From positions 1 through 49,686 of the forward strand of contig JALGPX010000082.1 of the NCBI GenBank assembly GCA_023515795.1: a stretch of 49,686 nucleotides of DNA, read 5' to 3'. Below are positions 21,090 through 31,600 of the stretch, piece by piece. Numbering within the stretch: the first letter of the stretch is position 1; each line of letters starts with the position of its first letter. Position numbers and translations under genes: made by a program. Source of the DNA: Amoeboaphelidium occidentale (taxonomy: Eukaryota; Aphelidiomycota; Aphelidea). The notes beneath the pieces are model-generated. The model did not search any database. It was not told where the DNA came from and worked only from the letters and a program-made list of their open reading frames with translations.

Positions 21090-22701
21090 GATCAGGTCCA
21101 AGGTGTCATATTCTGGAGGAACAGGTGTTTCAGGGACTGGAACCGTGACGGAGTTTTTCAATGCACTGGAACTTTTCGGAATAAACCCAGGTTTTTGTTT
21201 AGGTGCAACTTTGTCCCAAACGAATTTCTTATCGACTTCTACCGGAGAGGTTTGACTGCGCTGTCTTCCTTTTGGAGCACTATAAGGAGTTACAGGCGAT
21301 GAAGTCTCAGAGGCATCATGAGACATATTATCACTAGTAAATTCAGTGGAAGCAGAAAATTCAGCAGAATTTAATCCACTCGGGCTCGATAAAGCCCTTT
21401 CTCGTACATTCACTGCACCTTTCTTCTTATCTTGCGGTTTGGGAACTAAATGTGGATTAGCATTAGCTGTTTCGATCACGTTCAATAAAATATTCATAAC
21501 AGTCAACGCGGAGTCACCAAGAGCCAATTTAATAGGAACTGTTTTGCCCTCGACTTTTGGATTTCTAGTACCGAAATCCAAAGACACAGATTTAGCATCC
21601 AACTTCTCACTCTTCGAAATAAGATTGGAACTTGATTTCAAAGTAGCGGTTTTCCCTAATGCATCATAAAAAGCTTTAGGGACCGCAAACTGTCCTGGAT
21701 TAACAGCAACTCCCTTCAAGTGATACACACCGTACGACCATACAAGATGCTACTGAGGTTAAACTACGTGACTAATAACTTACGAAACGAGAATCTCTAA
21801 GCATCAGCCCGCCTACCAGTCCCACAGACAGATAAGAGCCAACGGATCGATCTCCTACAAGGAAAGAATATTGCTTACAACGTTAAAGATCATGAAATAT
21901 AATACCTTTGATTTCTTGATATTGTGAAACGTAATTTGCCTCATATTACTTAACCAATGCTGCAATTCTGTAGCAGTTTCTATAACATTGAATCAGTAAT
22001 TATAATGCTAGAAAGTACCAAATGCAAGTAAGAGAAACTGTTGACCATCTCGTATCGCAGCGATATGTCTCTTGGTCTTCAAAGCATCATTGTAGCGATC
22101 GATTAGATTTAGTCTTGTCTCAACCAAACTAAATACGTGCTCACATTCCAAAAATTCTTCACCCAATTGAGGAGCTCTTGAAAGAAGCGCCAATTTAGAA
22201 TCCGTCAGAATCGCAAATTTTCGAGACCAGCTAGGTGTGTCTTCAATCCGATTCATGTTCCGCACATGGCACCATCCAATATCCAAAACCTTTCCTTGAA
22301 AATTAGCTTCTGGCTGGAAATCCAATATGGTTTCCCTCTTTATCTTGTCAAGGGCTCTGACATTCGATCGAACCAGCCTAGCCCACTCCAATAGTTCTTC
22401 AGGTGATTCTCCCCTGAACATGACCTGATCAACTCCATCAGAATTGCCTAGCGTAACAGATTTCAGTCCATCATTGTTGTCATTGTACTGAAGTGTGATG
22501 CAGGCCTGTTTCAATGAAAAGGGACCAAGAATATTGGATTGATCATGTCCCTATGATTTAGTTGTGACCTCAGCAGTTGATCGTTACCTTCATTAGCTCC
22601 AATACGTCTGGCTTCAAGATAACAAAGTAATCAGACCACGATTGTAATAACTTATTGAGCCCTTTAGCTTGTAAGCGCATGCTGGGATACTTTTGGCTCA
22701 T
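21072..22701 (-). CDS. PH-domain protein of unknown role
   Basis: Exons at 22701-22588, 22550-22019, 21979-21906, 21854-21784 and 21749-21072 can be followed on the minus strand. The N-terminus contains a first PH-like domain (QSWSDYFVILKPDVLELM to EELLEWARLVRSN). A second PH-like segment follows (SWSRKFAILTDSKLALLSRA to ATELQHWLSNMRQITFHNI). Next come FHLVWSYGVYHLKGVAVNPG and a low-complexity Ser/Pro-rich tail with RQRSQTSPVE. The sum of the exons is one base short of a multiple of three: the junction at 21855-21905 (51 nt, the longest intron here) leaves the frame off by one. A base is probably missing, or that splice is misread. Phosphoinositide binding is inferred from the fold only. Confidence 0.65.
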
Positions 22702-22726
22702 TTCTGACACTTGATCAAACTTCACA

Positions 22727-23146
22727 ATGAATCTTCTTGACTACGCATTAGTTTTGGACAGCTCTGGAAAAGAAGCTTTCGATGCTAATGGGAATTCAGT
22801 TACTACTGTAGAGTTTTCTGTAAAAGGCGTTACTTTGAAATGCCAAAATATTGAGCACGAGCTCAGCGGAGTTGGCACGTTGATAGTAGGCACGGAAGTT
22901 TTATGTTGGTCCAATGAGGACTCTAAAAAAGGATTTTCGTTAGAGTATCCCCTAATAGCAATTCATGCTATATCACGCGAGCCCAAGCCGTGCGTTTATC
23001 TTCAAATTACTGATAAGGATAATGAGGAAGTGCTTCGCGAGATAAATCTTATCCCCGCAGATAGTTCAGAAGTAGAAGAAATATTTATGGCTTTATCAAA
23101 ATGCTCTGCACTGCATCCTGACCCTTCTGGTAGTGACTCTGAATAA
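22727..23146 (+). CDS. CLNS1A/pICln: Methylosome subunit pICln
   Basis: This PH-like chaperone delivers Sm proteins to the PRMT5 methylosome and holds them before snRNP assembly. It is a single exon of 139 residues. It shows the pICln core: GTLIVGTEVLCWSNEDSKKG, FSLEYPLIAIHAISREP, CVYLQITDKD, then EVEEIFMALSKCSALHPDP. The acidic tail is shorter than in animals (about 237 residues). The ATG is 25 bp from the divergent PH-protein ATG. The stop overlaps AATAAA. Confidence 0.88.
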   Translation: MNLLDYALVLDSSGKEAFDANGNSVTTVEFSVKGVTLKCQNIEHELSGVGTLIVGTEVLCWSNEDSKKGFSLEYPLIAIHAISREPKPCVYLQITDKDNEEVLREINLIPADSSEVEEIFMALSKCSALHPDPSGSDSE

Positions 23147-23147
23147 A
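23142..23147 (+). terminator. AATAAA overlapping the pICln stop codon
   Basis: GAATAAAG ends the gene, with TAA at 23144-23146 inside the hexamer. The convergent kinase gene ends 8 bp further on. Confidence 0.4.
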
Positions 23148-23153
23148 GAATTA

Positions 23154-24836
23154 TCATGTTAACGATAACAGCTGGTTCGTGTTGTCGTAGATTTCATCAT
23201 CATCTGTATGCATAAGGACAGATCGGGCCTCCACAAATGCAGCAAACTTTAGGAATAATCCCTGTTTTAGTGTGTAAAATTGTGCCCGTCTGAAACGCAG
23301 TAAAGGTTTTGCGGCTTCAAAAAGATCCACTTCTGGATTCAGCTGTCTTCCCAGACCTTCCAGTACCATTATTGATACTACAAGATTTGTAAAGTCACTC
23401 TCAATTTTAACATGGTGGTCCCGAACTAAATTTAAAACGTTGCCCAGAACTTCCGAAATATGAATTGTTGCTAGACTAAATGTCTTTTCCTGTACATTTT
23501 GAATCAATGACTCCATCTCAGCTTCAAATTTGTCATAATTCCTACAAAATAACTTCTTATCCTTATCAGGTACTCCCTCCATCCTTGATCTCTCGACCAT
23601 CAGTCTCGCTATTTCTCTTCCGTCGCCATCGACCAAAGCTGCGAAGAGATCAATAAAGTTAAGCATGTTCTTCTCAGATAATACTGTCACAAGTCCAGCG
23701 TCAACAAACTCAAGTTGTGGATGTGGGGGTTTCAGTAAGTGCAACTCTTTTTCGATCAAACTGTTGGAACTGGTTGGAACCTTCACCAAAATATTCCCCG
23801 GATGCAAATCTGAATGCACAAAATTATCTTCCAGTAGCATTTTTAAAAAAGACTTTAGGCCCAAATCCGCAACTTGCCTTTTTAGATTTTCATCTTTGCA
23901 GTCCAAAATTGATGCCATGGGCAAGGCGTCTGAAAACGTTTCGACGAGCACTTGCTCCGTAACAAGTCCATCAATAGGACGCGGGAAAGTACAATATGGT
24001 ATCGTTTTAAAATTATTCCGGAATTTTTTCAAATTGCGCGCTTCTACCCGCATATCCAATTGTTTCAGCATTAGCGAAGAGAACTCTTGAACCTCTTCGG
24101 GAAAACTTAGCCACTTCATATTAGGAAGCATATCAATAATCCTGGCAGTAAACATCATAATAGCCAAATCAGCTTCTATCAAGGGCTTTATGTATGGATG
24201 CACTACCTTGACTGCAACATCACATTCTTCGGGGTATTTAATTCTAGCTTTGTGAACTTGGGCTATACAGCCACAGCCAATAGGCTTCTCCGTAAACTCT
24301 GTAAATATGTCATCCATCTTCTTATGGAAAGACTTCTCTATAGCTTTCATTGTATACTCGTAGGAATGTGGAGGAACTTGATCATGCAACTTCCTGAGAG
24401 TTACGCAAAGATCCTCCGGAAATATGTCCGGCCTTGTAGATGCCCATTGCCCCAATTTAATAAAGGTCGGTCCACTAAGTTCCAATGAACGTAAAAGTAC
24501 ATCGTACCAGAGCGGATATATCGAAGGCCGTAACATTGAAACAGGCAGCAACAGGATCGAAGGTGTAAAAACCAAAGCCAGATAAGCAGCTCTAGCAGCA
24601 CAAGCAATAGCGAATAAAGGTTTGAATGCAATCCTTTTGGCAACCGATATCACATTTGGTTTCTGCTTCTTCTGTGTAGTTGCTGGAGAATGTGTTACAA
24701 ATGGAAGCAATGCAGTGTAAAAGTTCCTCCTCTTCCATAGAATACTAGTACAGCGTTGTAAAGGGCTTCTAGTATTGAAGCTTTTAGTGTAGCCCAAGCT
24801 GAGCGCAGCAGGCATCCACACAAAGATTCTGATCAT
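23154..24836 (-). CDS. ADCK2-like: ABC1/ADCK family atypical kinase, ADCK2-like
   Basis: UbiB/COQ8-family protein-kinase-like protein of 560 residues, with an Arg-rich, likely mitochondrial N-terminus and a hydrophobic segment (residues about 75-100). It shows the family KxGQ motif (FIKLGQWASTRPDIFP), the modified nucleotide loop GCGCIAQVHKA (ADCK2 has GSGC-type, unlike the alanine-rich loop of COQ8), VAVKVVHP, the catalytic-loop DNFVHSDLHPGNILV and the metal motif FVDAGLV. The family works in coenzyme Q and mitochondrial lipid metabolism; the exact substrate is unknown. The gene is intronless. The ATG lies 12 bp from the divergent Gep4-type phosphatase start. Confidence 0.88.
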   Translation of the reverse strand: MIRIFVWMPAALSLGYTKSFNTRSPLQRCTSILWKRRNFYTALLPFVTHSPATTQKKQKPNVISVAKRIAFKPLFAIACAARAAYLALVFTPSILLLPVSMLRPSIYPLWYDVLLRSLELSGPTFIKLGQWASTRPDIFPEDLCVTLRKLHDQVPPHSYEYTMKAIEKSFHKKMDDIFTEFTEKPIGCGCIAQVHKARIKYPEECDVAVKVVHPYIKPLIEADLAIMMFTARIIDMLPNMKWLSFPEEVQEFSSLMLKQLDMRVEARNLKKFRNNFKTIPYCTFPRPIDGLVTEQVLVETFSDALPMASILDCKDENLKRQVADLGLKSFLKMLLEDNFVHSDLHPGNILVKVPTSSNSLIEKELHLLKPPHPQLEFVDAGLVTVLSEKNMLNFIDLFAALVDGDGREIARLMVERSRMEGVPDKDKKLFCRNYDKFEAEMESLIQNVQEKTFSLATIHISEVLGNVLNLVRDHHVKIESDFTNLVVSIMVLEGLGRQLNPEVDLFEAAKPLLRFRRAQFYTLKQGLFLKFAAFVEARSVLMHTDDDEIYDNTNQLLSLT

Positions 24837-24848
24837 TGATTAGACAAG

Positions 24849-25544
24849 ATGTGGTCGCGTGTTCAATTATTCATGCCACAGCGCACTGCGCCCACAATAA
24901 ACGGAATAGACTTTAGTAGTTTGAAAAGCTTGGGGATAAAAGTGATACTCTTTGACAAGGATAATTGCATTACCGCTCCGCATCGTCCAAATGTTCATGC
25001 AACAGTTTTAGTAACTTTTATCATACGGAGTGGGTTAACAGTGTAGGATCAATGGAACAGGTGCATTGACATATTTGGGCGTGAAAATATATACATTGTG
25101 TCTAATTCAGCAGGATCTAAAGATGATCCTTCATCCACAGACGCTGAAGCTTTTGAACAATTGCACAATGTACACGTATTGAGACATGGCGGAAAGGTAC
25201 AATATGTATTTAAATTAAATGCAATAATATGTAGAAACCATTCGGGGGCGATGATGTTATGAGGATGTTACGCCTAAAGAAACCTGAGTTGCAGCCAAGC
25301 CAAGTCTGTATGGTTGGTGATAGATTAATGACAGATGTGCTTTTTGGGAATCTCAATGGCATGAGTACAATATGGTTGACCAGGCATCTTGAACAAGGAC
25401 TATTTGATGTTTCTAGATACGTAAATATCACATAAGATTGTTTCTAATTTTAAGTTGAGGAACTTCGAAAGGTCTGTACTGTATCCAGCGTTGAAATTGA
25501 TGGGCGTTAAACCAAAAGATTCTATGATATCAGGACAACTCTAA
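24849..25544 (+). CDS. GEP4: Mitochondrial phosphatidylglycerophosphatase, Gep4 type
   Basis: This HAD-family phosphatase dephosphorylates PGP to phosphatidylglycerol in cardiolipin synthesis. Four exons (24849-25004, 25047-25196, 25235-25420, 25455-25544) with introns of 42, 38 and 34 nt give 193 residues. HAD motifs are: I, VILFDKDNCITAP; II, IYIVSNSAGSKDD; III, the Lys in HGGKKPFGG; IV, VCMVGDRLMTDVLFG. WLTRHLEQG and the C-terminal RSVLYPALKLMG resemble Gep4 proteins. It is divergently paired with the ADCK2-like gene. Confidence 0.9.
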
Positions 25545-25635
25545 ATGATTCTTCTCTGATGGACTTTGTGTGACCAAATCTTGTTTGCTGTGGAGGTTGA
25601 TCAGACGTCTTGAAGTTCTTCTTGACAAACTGAAC

Positions 25636-27314
25636 ATGTTTCAACTGATCTTGGCAATCTGCAACTTCATTTGTGGAATAAAATGCTTAACGTCAGAAGA
25701 AACCTTACCTGGCTCGATTACATTAAGAGGGACAATCAGAGATTTCAGCTTGTTTCATCTTGACTTTGAAGCAAATGTTGATGCAAAACGAGAACAGAAA
25801 GGCTTATTAAGTGCTAATCTGACCAATTCTCCTGATGATAGACCTTCTTTTATACCTCCAAACTTGAGGACCGATGATTCTTTGACCATCTTTTTGGATG
25901 TCAACTCTGATCAGGCTAATTACACAAGATATGCGCTTTCGAATTATGGCCAGTTTTACCATAACGAATACTTTCAGAATATTCCTGGAGTAAATGTCGC
26001 TATTCCAATTAACTTGGAACTGAAACTCATTGATGCTGCGAGATCTCTGTATCAATATGATTCTGGTTTGACTGGGTTCTTTCCCATTGATGAATATGGG
26101 TATCAACGAGAAAATCTTGCATCCGACACTCCACAGAGGCAAGGTGGAAATAATTATTGGTTTACTACCGAGTTCCGTGTCCGATTTTATTACAAAGGCG
26201 GAGAACAATTCGCATTCTCCGGAGATGATGATTTGTGGGTGTTTGTCAATGGAGCACTGGTTTCATCTTGTGATTTAGGAGGTCTTCATGCTCAGAGGTA
26301 AACTTGAAAGTATTTATATTGATATTTTAAGAAATTGCACGGTTGATATGGATTCTTTAGGGTTAACGCAATTCAGCTTGAATGAAATGTCGATTTTCCA
26401 TGCTGAGAGGCATTGGCTTGGAAGCAACTTCAAATTAACGACATCAATTATACCGGAGAATATTCCACCTATTTCAACAAGCTCTGTTGTATCAACTCCT
26501 GAAAATATTCCCGTTTCATTCAACCTTAAAGGTTTTGATCCTGATGAAACAGGAACTCTATTTGCAATGATCACACGTGCACCTTCTAATGGCACATTGT
26601 CTGTTAGCCTAAATACCTGGTTTCCCGTTTCTGAACAAGTTACGTTTTATCCCGATTTATACTTCTATGGAACAAATAATCTGGACTTCATTTTGAGCGA
26701 TGGAAAGGACAACTCAACTTCATCAACAGTCTTTATAGAAGTCTCATTTGTAGATCAGCCCCCAATAACTCAAAATGAGACATTTACGATTGCCATGGGT
26801 GAATCGGTCACAATACAACTGGTTTCCTTCGATCCTGATACACCTAAAGAAAATTTGACGTTTTATCTGGCAAGTAGCCCTGATTATGGTTACTGCTCAA
26901 TTACAGAATACGGCATGTTTACGTATGACTCTGTAAATAGTGGTATCGAGGTGATATTGTGGCAAATTACTGACGACGCAGGAAATTTCGCGACGGGTAA
27001 TGTGACGATTGAAATTTCATCTCCGATAACACAAGAGGGCGGTGTGCTAAAACCTGGAGAAGTTGCTGGCATTGTTGTCGGTTCAATGAGTTTAATAGGG
27101 CTAGTTGGTGTGGCATTAGTATTTTTTCTGTATAATTGGTTCATGGCTGCAAAATTTGAAGCGACGGTAACAGTTTCATTATGATCTAACAGTTTAGTGG
27201 CAAGAAGAGTTTTACCAAACGCAAGCTACTGTCAACCCGCTATACAAGCCGAAATACCAAGAAAAATACAATCCTCTGTACAAAGACAATGTTTTCGAGA
27301 ACAACGCAGTTTAA
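25636..27314 (+). CDS. Fibro-slime/PA14-like cell-surface receptor with NPxY cytoplasmic tail
   Basis: Three exons (25636-26297, 26332-27166, 27198-27314; introns 34 and 31 nt) give 537 residues. A signal peptide starts MFQLILAICNFI. A fibro-slime (PA14-like) domain spans about residues 30-265, with FAFSGDDDLWVFVNG and DLGGLHAQRN. Two cadherin-like beta repeats follow (about 285-380 and 380-475; QPPITQNETFTI, VSFDPDTPKENLTFYL). One transmembrane helix lies near 468-490 (GIVVGSMSLIGLVGVALVFF). The tail has two NPLY motifs (512-515 and 524-527) after a membrane-proximal Trp (W500). NPxY motifs in integrin-beta tails bind talin/PTB domains, so a talin-linked adhesion role is inferred. The ATG at 25636 is chosen because it opens the signal peptide. 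I do not know a named orthologue. Confidence 0.82.
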
Positions 27315-27337
27315 TAGAAGTTCAAGTAATGCACAAC

Positions 27338-28582
27338 CTATTTGGGAACATACCGATCAACGAAGCGAGATCCCTTCCGACCGTAACTGGTTGATCTGTG
27401 ATCGCTCCTATGCGATCTAGGAGACCTCGATCTACTTCTTTCATATCTTGGACCATCGTAATTTCGTCTTTCGTGAGGAGAATAGCTGTCTCTGTTATGA
27501 TAATCTCTCCGATAAACTGGTCTACCTCTATGATCTCTGTAAGGCCGTTCACCGTAGTTGTCTCGATAAGGAGACCTATTGCCTCGATACCTGTCGTCTC
27601 GATTGTAACTGTCATCTCGATGATAGTATGGCCGTCTGTCATCGTCTTCGTATTCTCGGCGATAGCTTCCTCCTTCCCTGGAGCTATTTCTTTTAGGCGG
27701 CGAATGAATGTCTGAAGCTTTTCTAAATGATGAATTATGCTTATAGCGGCTATTAGAGAGCACGAGTGATCGAAATTCTTCGTAAAGTGCCTTTGATGCA
27801 GGGTTGATTTCCAGACCTTTTTCCAGATGCACAACTGCCTTCTCATAATCCTTTTTATCATGAGCACTAAAAATTGAGCGCGATTTAACCTCATCACATA
27901 GAAATACATTTTAGCAAGTTCCAAGAGACAATTAACGTTGGTTGGGTCGATATCTAACGCATGCTCAAAAGCTTTCACAGCTTTGTCAATAGATTTACGC
28001 TCCAATAGACCCTTTCCGGTATTATAGCTTGCGAAAGTCAGTAGATTAAAATACTATCAGATACCTCGTAATGGCCCAGTCCGCGTTCTGCATATTCCGC
28101 AGTTGTAAATAAGTCTGAGTCTCTGGCACAGCCGGTCGTACAAGAGGATTCTTCATCAAACTAGACCTCATCTGAATATGACAGGCTTCTACGCACAGCC
28201 GTAAAGCTTCCGGATTCTGAATATCGGGATGTTGGCTGGAATAATCCTCTCCAGAATAGTGCCTGTGCCTATCAGCAGAAGCGTAAGGTGCAACGTCGTA
28301 AAACTTCTGCAAGATCATATCGCTCGAGTCTGTACGTGCAGCTTCACTGGGTTCTACTCATTAAAAGGGTTCAGCATATTAATAACCTTTTTCCAAGCCT
28401 GAAGGTACAAAACCTTTCACCAGTGTACATATTCGATCGATGGTTGTGGTTATTCCATTCGTTTCACCATGAGGTAGTTCCCTGCTTAAGAATTTCTGTA
28501 TTAGAGGTTCCAGTAGAGCAGAGTTATTATGATGCACTTTGCTTTTGCTTATAGGACTGGGTTCTACAGGATTTTCAGACAT
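27338..28582 (-). CDS. TPR protein with RS-like C-terminus (TTC14-like)
   Basis: Exons 28582-28387, 28353-28065, 28027-27898 and 27850-27338 (introns 33, 37 and 47 nt) give 375 residues. The N-terminal half is unassigned. Then come TPR-like helices (SIDKAVKAFEHALDIDPTN; DYEKAVVHLEKGLEINPAS) and a tail rich in R/Y/D/S with RDDRYRGNRSPYRDN and SRSRSPRSHRSDHRS. The TPR plus RS-like tail resembles TTC14-type nuclear proteins, but the N-terminal S1 domain of TTC14 is not seen. A role in pre-mRNA metabolism is inferred. The third intron's acceptor is uncertain: the in-frame choice makes the TPR linker about three residues short. It ends 23 bp from the convergent receptor gene. Confidence 0.72.
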
Positions 28583-28635
28583 TCGCTCAACTCAAAGAGA
28601 AAAAGATTGAACGGAATACTTGGTTTAATTTTTTC

Positions 28636-31600
28636 TTACGAGTTCAAGTATTTTGACATGACAACGTTCCTCATAACACTTCGCGGAGGGTTTCTACCAG
28701 TCCACCTCTTGAACTGTTCGAATCCTTGTTCAATTAGAACGTGAATTCCACCGTAAACAGTAAAACCAGATTTTTTGGCGAGTTTCATGAATTCTGTCTC
28801 AGCAGGTCTGTAAGCTACTTCAATAAACACTGATTTCCTTCCAGCTACAGAAAAGGCAGCACCAATGCTGTCTATGCAAGATGCTTGAGCTTCTCCAGGT
28901 ATTGTTGAAATTATAATGTCGAAATGGCTGGCATGAAGGGTTTGTGGATCCAATGAATTAATATTGAATTCTTTGGCCAGCATAGAAGCCTTCTCGGAAG
29001 TGCGGTTCCAAATGTAAACCAGAGACTCTTTTGTTAAGGAACAGGCGGCAAATAATGCAGCTCTTGATGTTCCGCCAGCACCAATAACAAGGATACGGGG
29101 TTGCATAATGGTAGAGCTCTTTTCCAATAATTTCAAGATTCCAAGCCAGTCGGTATTGTCACCAAGAAGTTTTTTCTGCCCTTCTTCCATATAAGGAATG
29201 ATCGTATTGACCGCCTTAATTTTGGAGGCTGATTCAGTTAGTTTATCCAAATGTGGAATGATAGCTTCTTTCAAAGGGATAGTTACAGATGCACCGCCAA
29301 ACTCGTCGGATTCAATTGCTTGAAGTAGATTTCCAGAGACGATATCAGTTTCAAAGATTTCGTACTTGAATTGAGAACCCAAACCAATTTCAACAAATCC
29401 GGTATTATGCAATAGAGGTGACAAAGAATGAGCTATAGGACTTCCAAACAAGTAAAAAATCTTTTTCGGAACATATCCTAGAAGACAGCGAGCTTCTTGA
29501 ATTTCCTTCAAAGACAGTTGACCTGGAGCTGCTTTTTGCTTCAATAGTGGATGACACACAGGAGTCATGAACTTATTCAAAACACGACTAAGCTGTCCTG
29601 CTGGACCCATATTAATTAAAATAATAGGTCCATGAAAAGGCCGAAGCAGCTTTGAAATGCCGTCCGATCCATTGAAAGATTTTGAAATGAGAAAATTATC
29701 TTCCATTTCTGAAGCAGTGCAGACGATTTTTAACACATCCGCGAATTCTGATACCTTCTTTACAGATGCCTCTGTTAGAACTTTTGTCAATTCAGACGGG
29801 TCTTTCCTCGTGTGGAAGGATGCAATAAATTTGCTGTGCCCTTTGATGTTTGTCAGCTTGTCAAGCAAACTTGAAGGCCAATTCAACTCAACATCAATAT
29901 AGTTACATCCCAGGGTGATCCCTTTAGTTATCAAAGACTCCAGCTGTTGAATATCTTCCGTCGGGAACTTCCCTCCTTCTTCTGTTGTCCTTACAGTGAA
30001 TATAATTGGAATCTTTAATTCGGCCAAGCGATACTGCAAAAGTGAAACCTGATGCTCCACAAATTCCAAATCCCAAGATTTCAACAAATCAACTCGTAAT
30101 TCAACAGCGTCAGCACTACAAGAAATTTCTTCTAGATCATTGAGACACTCAACATCTGTGGACGTCAGAGACAAGAAAAAGCTCGAGTTTTGAACATCAC
30201 TCCAAGTTTGAATCACATGCCCATCAAAGCCCACGTGGCATGGATTCTCAGTTATGTTCATCAAAAAATTCGTCCAAGAAAGGTTAACTTTGATCCAATT
30301 GTAATTCCCGTGCTCTTTAATAATAGTAAAGTGGTAATGACTACATTCTTCGTAAAATGTTCTTCTACGATTCCATACAGATTTCATGTCTTCACCCAAT
30401 GATGGACGGTGCAAATCTCGGTTGAGCTCTGAAACGACATCAGTGACATCTCTTTTAACCCAAACGATGAAGAAACCGCCCCTGTTCTTCATTAGCAATT
30501 CTCGGTTTGATTCCGTTTCTACAAGTCCTCCTCCGCAAGATAACACGGTATTATTTTTCTTTGTTAAAATCAGGCCTGAGAAAATTTCTGCCTCTTTGGC
30601 TCGAAACGATTCCCAGCCGTTGTTCTTTATGTATTCAGCAAGCGGCATATTTACGACCTTTTGAATCTCGTCATCAACATCGACGAATTCGTAGTTCAAG
30701 TAACGAGATGCAACCATGCCTAGATTTGTTTTACCAACTCCTCTCAAACCAATAATTATTATGGAGTTCCCTTTGACTTTTGCTTTTACCATTGTCTTGT
30801 TTGAGTCTGTGTCCACAGTTCTGTCTGATACAGCTAATGGAACATCAAGTTTTTGTGAAATGACATCCCACCATTGAGGCCAAGTTTTTTCTACACATTT
30901 CTTCTCTTCGATCAAAACGCCATTTGCAAAACTCATAGCTGATGCCAGGACTGAAAAACTCATTGCAACTCTGTGATCATCATAACAATGAACAGAAATA
31001 GGCTCCTTAAATGAGTCGGGTTTCAATAGGGACTTTCCACATATTTTGATTCCATCAGGTAGCTCTGAACATTCAACGCCGAACTTGGCTAACTCGGTCA
31101 CCATGGCTAATATTCTGTTGCATTCCTTCACTCTTTGATTAGCTATTCCTATGATGGACGTGACAGTGTCATCATACGAGCCAGCGCAAGCAGCCAGAAC
31201 TGAAGCAGTTAGAAAAGCATCAGTCATAGGCATCATGTCAATTATTGGTAATGGTTTCAAGTGGCCAAAAGTGGGACCTTCAACTGTAGTAGCGTAGTCA
31301 TTTTGCTCTACTTTACAACCCATTGGCCTTAAAATATCAACTGCAAATCGAGCATCTCCTTGAAGCGACTTGCATCCCAACCTTGGAACAGTAACCTTAC
31401 ATCCAGTTATAGCAGCAATAGCCAGAGGATATGTCGCAGATGACGCATCGATCTCGACGTGATAATCGGAAGGGTTAGAGTAAACTCCTTTCTTGATGAA
31501 GTACTTGTTAGGATTCTCGGTATCACGAATTACATTCACCCCAAAATCTTTCATCATAGAGATGGTCATGTCAATATAAGGCTGAGAAACAACTTCAGAA

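Noticed and set aside
28720-28735. GTTCGAATCC, a tRNA T-loop-like string
   Set aside because: It lies within the shikimate dehydrogenase part of AROM and no cloverleaf can be drawn around it.
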